Below are positions 17,327 through 25,290 of a stretch of DNA of 64,000 nt, piece after piece; the first letter of the stretch is position 1; every line of letters begins with the position of its first letter. This DNA comes from Rhodococcus sp. OK302. Its GTDB lineage: Bacteria > Actinomycetota > Actinomycetes > Mycobacteriales > Mycobacteriaceae. The notes under the pieces were generated by a model that ran no database searches, had not been told where the DNA came from, and saw only the letters and a list, made by a program, of their open reading frames with translations. The stretch spans positions 186,001-250,000 of the forward strand of contig NZ_NPJZ01000001.1 of assembly GCF_002245895.1 (NCBI RefSeq), given 5' to 3'. A program made the translations under genes and the position numbers.

Positions 17327-17878
17327 TCACGCAATAAACGATTCCACCATGCGCCTTTCGGCTACTTCATCGGCCAGCGGCCAAGCCAGTAGCGCCAACA
17401 CAATCCGGACCACCCATTGCGAGGTTTCGTCTCCCGCATCCAGGCCCGCGAGTTCGATTGCGGTGTCGCCAAGCAACTTCGATGACGCCACGTAGTTGTC
17501 CATCCCGGTTGCCCGGGCCGCAGTCAGGCCGTCACTGACTGCGGCGTCGGCGCGAATCGCGCGCACCGAAACAAGAATGGCTTCGACAACCCGAGGCTTG
17601 CCCGTCAACGATGCAACGGCGGCCGAGACTTCCCGCGCTACTGCTGCTGCACTGCGCGCCATCACCCCGTCACGGATTGCCGCCTTACCGCCCACGTAGC
17701 GGTACAGCGTGGCCCGTGAGCACCCGGCGCGCTCGGCTACGTCGTCGACGCTGATGGAGTCGAATCCGTGATCACGGATCAGCTCTGCGGCCACGTGATA
17801 GATGCGTTCGATGGCAAGCTCCCGGCGGTTCCCTCCGGCCAGCCAATCCGTTGCATCCGATGCACTTTGTCTTACCAT
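17327..17878 (-). CDS. TetR-family regulator
   Basis: 183 residues. The N-terminal HTH is ELIRDHGFDSISVDDVAERAGCSRATLYRYVGGKAAI (about residues 30-66). The remainder is a helical ligand domain without recognisable signature. It is divergent from the cytochrome P450 gene, with 140 bases between, and so is the likely P450 regulator. Paired GAGAATTCTC-type dyads in the gap are candidate operators. The last 15 codons have a close relic at 11217-11261. Confidence 0.9.
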   Translation of the reverse strand: MVRQSASDATDWLAGGNRRELAIERIYHVAAELIRDHGFDSISVDDVAERAGCSRATLYRYVGGKAAIRDGVMARSAAAVAREVSAAVASLTGKPRVVEAILVSVRAIRADAAVSDGLTAARATGMDNYVASSKLLGDTAIELAGLDAGDETSQWVVRIVLALLAWPLADEVAERRMVESFIA

Positions 17879-17893
17879 GAGACAAGACTAGCC

Positions 17894-17908
17894 AGAATTC
17901 TCAATTCT
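17894..17908. promoter_or_regulatory. Candidate TetR operator, copy 1
   Basis: Dyad AGAATT CTC AATTCT in the TetR-P450 divergent region, 15 bases before the TetR start codon. It shares AGAATTCTC with the second copy at 17963. Confidence 0.45.
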
Positions 17909-17962
17909 TGATGTGCGATCACCGCCATGACCAGCACTGAATGCCAGCACTGGCTAGGCCGT

Positions 17963-17972
17963 GAGAATTCTC
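17963..17972. promoter_or_regulatory. Candidate TetR operator, copy 2
   Basis: Palindrome GAGAATTCTC, 56 bases before the P450 frame. Two related dyads in one divergent promoter region fit a local repressor acting on both genes. Confidence 0.45.
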
Positions 17973-18018
17973 TGAAATTGCAGGTCATCCAGTATTTTCA
18001 TCGGTTGACAAGCCTGGA

Positions 18019-19275
18019 TTGGACCTGAATTCTGAACCGGTGACCGCCTCAATCGACATCGATCCCTTTGCTCCCGCCAATATCGACAACCCGTATCCGC
18101 TGTATGCGGCACTGCGACGCGACCACCCCGTGTACCGGATTCCCGATACCGACTTCTACCTCGTTTCGAGTTGGGAACTTGTCACCGAAGCGCTCGGCCG
18201 TACTGCGGACTTCTCGTCCAATCTCACCGGCATCCTGGTTCACTCGGCCGATGGATCACCGACTACGTTCGACCTCGACGGCGGCGGGCAAGCCATCCAT
18301 GTTCTTGCCACCGGCGACGATCCCAGCCATCAGCAGCATCGCAAATTGGTTCTGCCAACGCTTGTCGCCAAACGCATCCGGGCTATGGAGCCGTTGATCT
18401 CCGACTATGCAGAAGAGTTGTGGAACAACCATTTTGACGGTCGCAACATCGAATGGGTATCTGTAATTGCAGATCAACTGCCACTGCGGATGGTCGCCCA
18501 CCTGATCGGGTTGCCGGAATCCGATGTACCGCAACTCCTTACGTGGTCTTACAACAGCACTGAACTGCTCAGCGGGATAGTCACAGACAATCGCCTGCCC
18601 GAGGTTGTCACGGCCGCGACCCAACTCACCGGCTATCTGTACAGAAAACTGGCCGACGCCCAACACTCCCCCGGCGAGAATCTTCTCGGCGATTTAGTGC
18701 GCGCTTGCAACAGCGGCGAGGTCGATACAACAGTGGCCGTCCTCATGTTGGTACAACTGGTGGGCGCCGGCGGCGAATCCACCGCCGGGTTGATCGCGAA
18801 CGCTGCGAGGATTCTTGCCGAGAAGCCTGAACTGCAACAACAACTTCGAGAAGATTCTTCTTTGATCGCCTCCTTCCTCGAAGAGGCACTGCGGCTCGAA
18901 TCACCATTCCGCGGACACCACCGACACGTCAACGCGGATACGACGTTGGGCGGTATCGAACTGTCCGCAGGTAGTCATCTAATTCTCTTGTGGGGCTCAG
19001 CAAATCGCGATCCGACAGCCTTCGAGAACCCGAATGTTCTCGACCTCAACCGGACCAATCTTCGGTCGCATCTCGCCTTCGGGAAAGGTGCGCACTTCTG
19101 TGTGGGCGCTGCCCTTGCCCGCCTGGAAGCAAAGATCGCCCTGACGCTACTACTCGCGAAAAGTGAGCACGTATCGCTGGCTGAATCTGCGCCCCCGGAG
19201 TGGGTACCGAGCCTGTTTGTGCGACGCCACCACAGCTTGCACCTGACCGTCCAAGCGACTCCCACCGCGGAGTGA
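18019..19275 (+). CDS. Cytochrome P450
   Basis: About 411-418 residues, the typical soluble bacterial P450 length. The I-helix motif is VGAGGESTAGLIA, the K-helix ExxR is in EEALRLESP, and the haem ligand Cys is in AFGKGAHFCVGAALARLE. The start is uncertain: TTG at 18019 or GTG at 18040; neither has a good ribosome binding site. It needs external ferredoxin and reductase, and none is encoded nearby. The CYP family cannot be assigned by eye. The divergent TetR gene suggests substrate-induced expression. Confidence 0.95.
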   Translation: MDLNSEPVTASIDIDPFAPANIDNPYPLYAALRRDHPVYRIPDTDFYLVSSWELVTEALGRTADFSSNLTGILVHSADGSPTTFDLDGGGQAIHVLATGDDPSHQQHRKLVLPTLVAKRIRAMEPLISDYAEELWNNHFDGRNIEWVSVIADQLPLRMVAHLIGLPESDVPQLLTWSYNSTELLSGIVTDNRLPEVVTAATQLTGYLYRKLADAQHSPGENLLGDLVRACNSGEVDTTVAVLMLVQLVGAGGESTAGLIANAARILAEKPELQQQLREDSSLIASFLEEALRLESPFRGHHRHVNADTTLGGIELSAGSHLILLWGSANRDPTAFENPNVLDLNRTNLRSHLAFGKGAHFCVGAALARLEAKIALTLLLAKSEHVSLAESAPPEWVPSLFVRRHHSLHLTVQATPTAE

Positions 19276-19397
19276 AAACGAACATCAGTTTACCGCTAGC
19301 AATAACCAGCCGAGGAATCGAAAAATCCTGCGCTACTACCAGATACGCACTTGCCATTAGCCTCTAATCGGGCGATTTGCGGGCTAGAATCGAGGTT

Positions 19398-20126
19398 ATG
19401 AAAACAATCAGTTACGCACCCGCAAGATCCGGAACACCAACCCGAACTATCACCGGCGTGGTCCTCGCTTTTCTGATCGCAGCCTTCGGCGGACTCTTCC
19501 TGCCGAGCGTCGCTCAGGCAGCCGATGCACCAGTCGAGGCCCTCGAATATTCCGCCGACGGCAACACCTGGGGCGATCAGAATGAGATCGTCTGGAGCAC
19601 GGACATACTCAGCCCCGGTAACACCAACACCACCACGTTCCACGTACGCAACGCCACCAATACCGCGGGCGTAGTCAATTTCTACCCCGGCGACTACAAA
19701 ATATCGCCCGCCATGCAGCTGTTCCTGCGCGTTGACGTCAACGGAACTGCGGGCACGTCGGCAGTCATCACCAATCATGAAACGGCACCCGATGCCCTGC
19801 TGAACTCGGTGCACCTCGAGCCCAATCAGTCCGCGAAGGTCGCATTTGTTGTCGGAATGCCCTCGACGGCTGGAAACGAGTCGCAGAATGGCAACATCAC
19901 GGACCTCTGGAACGTTGTGTTCACACCCGATGCCATTGACGGCGGCACCGGTTCGTTCGGATCACTCACCGCCGGTTCGCTTGGATCGCTGGGCTTCGGT
20001 TCGCTTGATTTCGGATCCCTGAATGCCGGATCCTCGGGTTCCGGATCGCTTGACCTGGGATCTTCCAACTACGTATCCTCGAGCTTCGGTTCGATCAACG
20101 TCGGATCTGCAGACTTCGGCTCCTGA
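19398..20126 (+). CDS. Secreted TasA-like beta-sandwich protein with Gly-Ser repeat tail
   Basis: Start at the ATG after CGAGG. A Sec signal peptide (VVLAFLIAAFGGLFLPSVAQA, cleavage before ADAPV) precedes a domain of about 155 residues: VWSTDILSPGNTNTTTFHVRN and LEPNQSAKVAFVVGMP. The SPGN-TTTFxVRN pattern resembles the PGD-xxxLxVxN strand of the SipW-exported proteins in the next locus. The last 55 residues are repeats of the type FGSLxAGSLGS, ending SADFGS. 242 residues. It converges on the SipW locus and may be a surface partner of it; this is inference. No known function. Confidence 0.75.
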   Translation: MKTISYAPARSGTPTRTITGVVLAFLIAAFGGLFLPSVAQAADAPVEALEYSADGNTWGDQNEIVWSTDILSPGNTNTTTFHVRNATNTAGVVNFYPGDYKISPAMQLFLRVDVNGTAGTSAVITNHETAPDALLNSVHLEPNQSAKVAFVVGMPSTAGNESQNGNITDLWNVVFTPDAIDGGTGSFGSLTAGSLGSLGFGSLDFGSLNAGSSGSGSLDLGSSNYVSSSFGSINVGSADFGS

Positions 20127-20163
20127 TTTTCACCTCCTGAATCTTCTCGAGCAGTACCCCGAC

Positions 20164-20195
20164 AAGGCCGGGCAGCGACTACGCTGCCCGGCCTT
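20164..20195 (+). terminator. Hairpin terminator after 19398-20126
   Basis: Perfect 14-bp stem AAGGCCGGGCAGCG with an ACTA loop followed by TTTC, 37 bases after the stop codon. Confidence 0.75.
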
Positions 20196-20355
20196 TCAGT
20201 TTCCCTAACCTCTGTGCAGCGCAGCCCATTTCACCGGCACATGCCTGTCACCTGCACGGATCCATCGACTGCACCGTCCTTCCCGTTGTATGACCTTCTT
20301 GGCAGGACAGCCATTTCAACTACCCAGACCATTCATGCTCGCCGGCTGGCCAATA

Positions 20356-20403
20356 AAAACACGATGGCAGGGTAGCGATTTCGCTACCCTGCCATCGTGT
20401 TTT
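20356..20403. terminator. Palindromic terminator of SipW locus A
   Basis: A perfect 23-bp inverted repeat with only TT between the arms. The central part is GGGTAGCGA/TCGCTACCC and the flanks are AAAACACG/CGTGTTTT, so it carries T-runs in both directions. It lies 28 bases after the last gene of locus A. The terminator of locus B at 26511-26554 has the same core. Confidence 0.85.
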
Positions 20404-20431
20404 GTAGTTCTTGCGGTGATGCAAAGCTGAC

Positions 20432-21070
20432 TTACGTCGGCTGCTGTACCAGGCTCACGTTGAACTCTGCGAGCCGCACAGACTGCTCCATCGACAGGTT
20501 GGTTGCCGCTTTGTCGAAGGTGAACTTGATGGTCACATCGACGTTCTTGCCGTCCTGGGTGGTGTCAACAATCTCGCCTGTCGCGCCCACCGGAATGGTT
20601 CTGCCGTCGAGCGACACGGTGGTAACCGGCTTGAACTCTTCCAACAGCGGACTGTCGCCGCTCACACCCAGGTCATTGGTGAAGAGTTTGGCTTTCAGGC
20701 CAGTTCCCTTGAGCTCCAAAGCAAATTTGGCATTGAAGGTCAGAACATCACCCGGCACCACGATCATCGTGTTGATATCGATCGGGCCGTTCTGGTCCGA
20801 CCAATTGGGGGCAGTCACCGGCTTGAGAGCCAGCGATCCCGAACCCACAGGCGGCGCGGTAATTGTTGTGGTCGGCGGCACGGTTGTTGATGTGCCGGAG
20901 CCCCCGCCCGAAGATCCACCGGAACCGGAGCCGGTACCGAGAGAACCCAGCGAGCCCGTGCCGGCGCAGCCGGTAAGGAATGCCGCTGAGCCGAGCATGA
21001 CCAGTGAAACACCGATCATTTTGGTACGACGCGTGTTCCATCGACTGGCGGGAACGGTGCGATCATTCAT
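20432..21070 (-). CDS. Lipoprotein homologue of the SipW-exported subunit (locus A, component 6)
   Basis: The ATG at 21070 is chosen because GGGAGAG lies 6 bases upstream and the locus-B copy conserves exactly this segment; upstream GTG/ATG codons overlap the preceding gene. Residues 15-35 are a lipoprotein signal ending FLTGC. A Gly-Ser and Thr-Pro linker follows (about 35-65), then a domain with VVPGDVLTFNAKFALELKGTGLKAKL. That domain matches VPGDVVSYTADYTFDLVGKNLKATL of the exported protein at 24781-25290. So a related domain is lipid-anchored here rather than released by SipW. 212 residues. I recall a TIGRFAM family of alternate-signal exported proteins named after an R. erythropolis locus (RER_14450); membership needs an HMM search. 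Confidence 0.8.
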   Translation of the reverse strand: MNDRTVPASRWNTRRTKMIGVSLVMLGSAAFLTGCAGTGSLGSLGTGSGSGGSSGGGSGTSTTVPPTTTITAPPVGSGSLALKPVTAPNWSDQNGPIDINTMIVVPGDVLTFNAKFALELKGTGLKAKLFTNDLGVSGDSPLLEEFKPVTTVSLDGRTIPVGATGEIVDTTQDGKNVDVTIKFTFDKAATNLSMEQSVRLAEFNVSLVQQPT

Positions 21071-21111
21071 CCGAACTCTCCCATTCCCGATTTCCGTGTT
21101 GTCAGTAGTCA

Positions 21112-22263
21112 TCACTGCAGCCCGTCGATCCAGGCTGCGATGTCTGCCGGCGCATCAGCAGCGGTGACGGTGGTCGCGGTACCGAAACTCGAGACCCGAT
21201 AGATGTTCCCGCCGTCCACAATCCACAGTTGACCGTTCGAGTCCCACTTCAGTTCAGCACTACTACTGACGGCGGTGCTCGAGATTTCGTCGCCGGCACT
21301 GTCGGTTACCACTACTGCCGCACCGGCATCCGTCTGAACCAGTGTTGCCGTAGCGCCTGAGGTTGATACCTCGGGGGCGGACAGGGCAACAACCGGAGGC
21401 TTCGGCGGTGTTGTGGTGGTTGTGGTGGTAGCCGGAGCAACAGTCGTCGTTGTTGTCGGAGTTGCCGACTCCGTTGTTGTGGTGGTCGGAACCTCCGTCG
21501 TCGGAGTGGTGGTCGGCGTCTGCGTCGAGGTGGTGGGAGCCGCCGGCGTGGTGGTTGGAACCTGAGTGGTGGTTCCCTTTACCTCGGGGTCCGCTGTCAA
21601 GCCCTGCTCCACATCCATCTCAAACGCCTCAGGCGCCATCCCGCGTGCGGCGGAGCCATTGGGGTCCGGAGTTGTCGGGTCCCAGGTGGTGTTGTTTTCC
21701 CAGCCCTGGTTATCGACGCGGAAACCGGAACCAGTGCAGTGGGTACTATTCGTCGAAAATGAGAACACTGTCCAACTTACAGACCCAGAGGAGACCTGTC
21801 GTGTTTCCCACGTGGAACCACTCGCAATATGTACAGTCTGGACAAACACTCGATATGATTTCGAGTTGACTGGACCCGTATTATTCCAAGCTCCGACATA
21901 GTCATACATACGGAATGGACCCAAACTGGTCCCCGTCTGATAGATCACTTCATCAGTACCGGTCGCATTCAACGAAAGTGTGATCTTGTAGCCGTACCCC
22001 GCACCCGCGCTAGGCCAGGTGACCTTTGCCTTTGCATCCCAGTTCGCTGTACCGCTCGTATCGCAATCGATCGACGCAGGCAGCGGCGTCGGAAAGAAGT
22101 TACCCGTCGCTACCTGGGCGCCAGTCGAATTGACCGCGTCAGTCGAGACAGCCAATGTGCCTGTTGCCTGCGCAACTCCGAGTGCTATTGCTGCAGCGCC
22201 ACCGATCGCGATCAACGACCGCAGAGACTTCATACGGGTGCGAGCCCGTCGCATTTCAACCAT
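21112..22263 (-). CDS. Thr-rich exported protein (locus A, component 5)
   Basis: The ATG at 22263 has AGGAGG 7 bases upstream and overlaps the end of the peptidase gene by 8 bases. The N-terminus RRARTRMKSLRSLIAIGGAAAIALGVAQATGTLA is a SipW-like or Sec signal. A domain of about 170 residues follows, then a low-complexity Thr/Pro stalk of about 60 residues (TTTPTTEVPTTTTTE) and a C-terminal domain of about 85 residues with LWIVDGGNIYRVSS, ending AADAPADIAAWIDGLQ. This end is nearly identical in locus B. 383 residues. The architecture of head, glycosylatable stalk and cap suggests a surface protein; function unknown. Confidence 0.82.
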   Translation of the reverse strand: MVEMRRARTRMKSLRSLIAIGGAAAIALGVAQATGTLAVSTDAVNSTGAQVATGNFFPTPLPASIDCDTSGTANWDAKAKVTWPSAGAGYGYKITLSLNATGTDEVIYQTGTSLGPFRMYDYVGAWNNTGPVNSKSYRVFVQTVHIASGSTWETRQVSSGSVSWTVFSFSTNSTHCTGSGFRVDNQGWENNTTWDPTTPDPNGSAARGMAPEAFEMDVEQGLTADPEVKGTTTQVPTTTPAAPTTSTQTPTTTPTTEVPTTTTTESATPTTTTTVAPATTTTTTTPPKPPVVALSAPEVSTSGATATLVQTDAGAAVVVTDSAGDEISSTAVSSSAELKWDSNGQLWIVDGGNIYRVSSFGTATTVTAADAPADIAAWIDGLQ

Positions 22264-22867
22264 TATGAGCCTCCTGAAGCTCCCCGCGAGTTTCGTCAAC
22301 ATCGACGCGGGCGTCATTCGTAGTGGCGGCGCGGGCATTCTCCAAACGCCGGTCTTTAGTTCTTCCAAACGCGATAACGAGGACCGCACCTACCAGTCCG
22401 CCACCGAGGAAAATCGCTAGCGGACTTGATAGCCAAGCCACGACATAACCGAGGCCTCCAACACTGAAGAACACGCGATCCGCCTCGGTGATCGTGTACG
22501 GCATCTGATCGGCCACATTGTTGGCATCTCCCTTCAGAGTGGCGAGCACCGTGTTCGCGCCGGCCGGCTCGAGCTCGACAACACGGTGAGTGATGCGCAC
22601 GCCCTGGTCATTGTCGACGCTGATCACATCGCCAACGGCCAGTTCAGTTGCCGGCACCGTCTTCGCCAACGCCAGTGCGCCGGTGGAGATCTCCGGTTCC
22701 ATTGAACCCGAGCGGAATACGAGCGGCTTGATCCCGAAGAGAAGGGAGGCGAGAGTGGCGATGATGCAGATGAGCCCGGCGACCGCAGCTACATTCAGCG
22801 CGATTTCCTTGCCACGATTGTGTTCCACGGTCACCTCCTCATCGGCGCCGATCGTCGCTGTAATCAC
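22256..22867 (-). CDS. SipW-type signal peptidase I, class 2 (locus A)
   Basis: 203 residues. The first membrane segment is ALNVAAVAGLICIIATLASLLFG. The catalytic Ser is in VFRSGSMEPEI, GDVIS follows, the ER-type His replacing Lys is in RITHRVVEL, and LKGDANNVAD carries the Asp. The second membrane segment is WLSSPLAIFLGGGLVGAVLVIAFG. The Ser-His-Asp set marks the archaeal/ER/SipW branch, not bacterial LepB. The ATG overlaps the upstream gene (ATGA). It should process the unusual signal peptides of its neighbours. It is clearly different from the second peptidase of the same locus (23473-24219). Confidence 0.92.
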   Translation of the reverse strand: MITATIGADEEVTVEHNRGKEIALNVAAVAGLICIIATLASLLFGIKPLVFRSGSMEPEISTGALALAKTVPATELAVGDVISVDNDQGVRITHRVVELEPAGANTVLATLKGDANNVADQMPYTITEADRVFFSVGGLGYVVAWLSSPLAIFLGGGLVGAVLVIAFGRTKDRRLENARAATTNDARVDVDETRGELQEAHNG

Positions 22868-23463
22868 GGCGCTACGGCGGTGAAGTTGAAGCCGAGGTCG
22901 GCGATCTTGAACCGCTCAGTCAAGCCAGCGCTGGAATCGACGGTGACCTTCACACACACCTGCTCGGACACACCCGCCGCGAGTGGCCTGCCAGTGGCGA
23001 GCGTGCCACCGAATGGCTGCGCCGCAGTGATGATCGGCCCCTGACAAGTGATGCCGTCGTTGGCTGCTGTCTGATGCAGAGCGACCTTGAGCTTGCCAAT
23101 CAGTTCCGGCGAGCCTGTCGCAACGGCGGAGACCGCCCAGGTGAAGTTGAGTGTTCCGGCGTTCTCAACTTTCAGGGAGGCCGCCACACTGTCACCTGGC
23201 ATCATGCTGCTGCGCTTGAGCGTCGTAAATGCGTGAGCGGGGTGCTGGTCGTCGACCTTCAACAGGATCGACGAGGTACTGAACATGCCGGTAGTTGCAG
23301 TGGCGCTGTCAGTCCACGCCGCCATTGTGCCAACGGCGCCGAGACCCAGGACCATACCGAGGGAGAGGACGGCCCGGGCACGATTCCAGCCGGTTTCACC
23401 GATACGGCCTCGCATCCGCGCCCCGAGACGGACGTCGCCGCCCGATTTCTGTTGTGTAGGCAT
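22864..23463 (-). CDS. SipW-dependent exported TasA/camelysin-like protein (locus A, component 3)
   Basis: 199 residues; AGGA upstream of the ATG. After a basic N-region comes the alternate signal peptide ARAVLSLGMVLGLGAVGTMAAWTDS, whose AAWTDSATATTGMF motif is characteristic of SipW substrates. The mature part has MMPGDSVAASLKVENAGTLNFTWAVS, a TasA-like beta-sandwich pattern, and two Cys that may pair (ITCQGP, QVCVKV). The gene is flanked by the two signal peptidases. The homologue in locus B is 28903-29526. A fibre or matrix subunit role is inferred from the TasA family. Confidence 0.87.
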   Translation of the reverse strand: MPTQQKSGGDVRLGARMRGRIGETGWNRARAVLSLGMVLGLGAVGTMAAWTDSATATTGMFSTSSILLKVDDQHPAHAFTTLKRSSMMPGDSVAASLKVENAGTLNFTWAVSAVATGSPELIGKLKVALHQTAANDGITCQGPIITAAQPFGGTLATGRPLAAGVSEQVCVKVTVDSSAGLTERFKIADLGFNFTAVAP

Positions 23464-23472
23464 TCTGCCGTC

Positions 23473-24219
23473 CTAATTCGTTTCGGAGGTTGAGGCCGAT
23501 GGGTCGGCGACGGGCAATTCTGATGCGCCAAATTCCGGGCCGGAGGTAGTTGGGCCGGTGCCGGACTTGTTGTCCTCACCGACTTTTCGTCGCTTGTCCC
23601 GGATGCCTCCGATGATCATCCAGACGGCGTACACAGCCAGACCCGAAGCCACGACTGTGATGAGGATCGAACGCGATTGACCGTTGATCACCGAGTTCAC
23701 CTGTCCCAGATACGGCACCGCGTAGATGACCCGGCCTCGAATCTGTTCGGGCACCAGCAAAGTCGCGTCGGCGACGTTGTTCGCGTCGCCGCGAGTCCGG
23801 ATGCTGCGCTCACCTTCCACGGTGTAGAAGATCGCCTCGATGCGGTGAGTGACCACCGCGGGCTCGCCGGAGACGGGCTGGAACGTGATCACGTCCCCGA
23901 CGGTCAGGTCCTCATTCGGTGTCGGCTTGACGACGATGAGAGTGCCCGGGGGCATGGTCGGTTCCATCGAGCCGGTGAGAACCGTGTACGCGGTAGAACC
24001 CGTGAGCCGAGGGATAAGGACCATCACCGCGAGAATGCCGACCATCACTAGCAACAACACCCACGAGACGACGGTCCGAACCCACCACCACAGGGTGGTC
24101 TTGTCTTCTCCATCAGACTCGGGATCGTGGTGCTGCTCAGGTGTTTCCGCGTGTGCAGGGTGCCGAGGTCGGTACTCGGCACTTTCGCTCGCGCGCTGGC
24201 TTCTCGCGGTGATAGTCAT
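23473..24219 (-). CDS. SipW-type signal peptidase I, class 1 (locus A)
   Basis: The ATG at 24219 overlaps the stop of the upstream gene (ATGA). 248 residues. A polar N-terminal region of about 60 residues precedes the membrane segment WWWVRTVVSWVLLLVMVGILAVMVLI. The Ser is in LTGSMEPTMPPGTLIVV, followed by VGDVITF, His in VVTHRIEAI and Asp in TRGDANNVAD. A second membrane segment near residue 200 precedes a charged, Ser-rich tail. It has ER-type catalytic residues like the class-2 enzyme but a different N-terminus. Its position after two exported proteins suggests it cleaves them. Confidence 0.92.
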   Translation of the reverse strand: MTITARSQRASESAEYRPRHPAHAETPEQHHDPESDGEDKTTLWWWVRTVVSWVLLLVMVGILAVMVLIPRLTGSTAYTVLTGSMEPTMPPGTLIVVKPTPNEDLTVGDVITFQPVSGEPAVVTHRIEAIFYTVEGERSIRTRGDANNVADATLLVPEQIRGRVIYAVPYLGQVNSVINGQSRSILITVVASGLAVYAVWMIIGGIRDKRRKVGEDNKSGTGPTTSGPEFGASELPVADPSASTSETN

Positions 24220-24755
24220 GTCCGGCTCACCGAGTTTGCAGCGAAGGTGAACGTGGCGTCGGACTTCTGGTTTGCTACCGCAGTCAATCCGAGGGTGGCA
24301 CGCAGGCACAGCACCTGCGACTGACCAGCCTGGATGAGCTGGGGCAGAGAAGTGAAGTTCGCGCCGGCCATGGCACCGTCGTAGAGTTGGGTGCCCACAT
24401 TGCCCGTTGCGGGGCAGTCCGCTGTAGTCGCCACCTTTGCCACGTGCAGGGTTAGCGGCGGCGGTGTGGTGCCGTTGAGCACTACATTGGACAGCGAGTA
24501 GTTCATCTGCACGTTGCCGGAGTTGATCACCGGCAGTGGCACCTGAATACTCTCGCCCGGGGCTTTGTTATCCAGCTTCAACCCGTCGAGTTTGAAGCTG
24601 ATGTTGCCAGCGGAGATGTCGAGCAGGCCGGCCGTAATCGTGCCGCCGGTGGATTGCGCCGTATCGCGCCACGACGCGCCGGTCTGCTGCACCGAGACAA
24701 CCCCGATGAGCAGAACCGACGACGCTGCGAGCGCCCATTTGTACTGGGTCTTCAC
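24216..24755 (-). CDS. SipW-dependent exported protein (locus A, component 2)
   Basis: GTG start with AGAAGG upstream; 179 residues. The signal peptide is WALAASSVLLIGVVSVQQTGASWRDTAQSTGGTITAG split across residues 6-43, with the SipW-type ASWRD motif after the hydrophobic core. The mature part has VPLPVINSGNVQMNYSLSNV, a TasA-like strand pattern, and two Cys (ADCPATG, VLCLRA). The locus-B counterpart is 30151-30699. Function unknown; likely an extracellular subunit. Confidence 0.85.
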   Translation of the reverse strand: MKTQYKWALAASSVLLIGVVSVQQTGASWRDTAQSTGGTITAGLLDISAGNISFKLDGLKLDNKAPGESIQVPLPVINSGNVQMNYSLSNVVLNGTTPPPLTLHVAKVATTADCPATGNVGTQLYDGAMAGANFTSLPQLIQAGQSQVLCLRATLGLTAVANQKSDATFTFAANSVSRT

Positions 24756-24780
24756 GTGACCTTCTTTTGGTTACGGATTA

Positions 24781-25290
24781 CTAGAACGACTGATCGAGGG
24801 TGACCACGCCACCGGCGAGGCTGGCGGTCTTGGTCTGGCCGGTGTTGTCGACCTCGCCCACCTTCGGCAAGAAGGTGATCTCCGTGGTGTAGGAGGCGGT
24901 CTGGCCCAGTCCCGCGGTGAACACCGTCGTGATTCCGGGGGCAGCAGCGACGCTCAGCTGGCCCAGGTTAACCAGGTCTCCGGTAACGCCCGAGAGCGAC
25001 GGCGTTAGCGTGGCCTTCAGGTTCTTGCCGACGAGGTCGAACGTGTAGTCGGCGGTGTAGGAAACAACGTCACCGGGCACGATCCGGTCGGTCAACGGGT
25101 CGAAGGCGCTGCCATCGGCCCACTCCCACGTGCCGGTCCCGACCTGCTCGATCGCCATGCTGCCGGCTGTGATCGTCGTACCCACACCCGCTGTGGTGGA
25201 GGCGCTCCAGGCAGCCATGGTGCCCGCGCCGCCGGCGAGAAGCAGTGCGGCGAAAGCTGCGGCGATGGCGCCCTTGGTGGTCTTCTTCAT
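24781..25290 (-). CDS. SipW-dependent exported protein, first gene of locus A (component 1)
   Basis: 169 residues with AGGAGG 9 bases before the ATG, the strongest ribosome binding site of the locus, which fits an abundant subunit. The signal peptide is KGAIAAAFAALLLAGGAGTM followed by AAWSASTTAGVGTTITAGSM, typical of alternate-signal (SipW-cognate) proteins. The mature domain has RIVPGDVVSYTADYTFDLVG and ends GGVVTLDQSF. It is homologous to 30703-31257 and, over the mature part, to the lipoproteins at 20432 and 26585. It is expressed from a promoter region shared in sequence with locus B. Confidence 0.87.
   Translation of the reverse strand: MKKTTKGAIAAAFAALLLAGGAGTMAAWSASTTAGVGTTITAGSMAIEQVGTGTWEWADGSAFDPLTDRIVPGDVVSYTADYTFDLVGKNLKATLTPSLSGVTGDLVNLGQLSVAAAPGITTVFTAGLGQTASYTTEITFLPKVGEVDNTGQTKTASLAGGVVTLDQSF

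Larger units (their letters stand above)
20127..20431. other. Convergent intergenic region
   Basis: 305 bases between two converging genes. Apart from the two hairpins annotated here I see no coding sequence. Confidence 0.6.
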
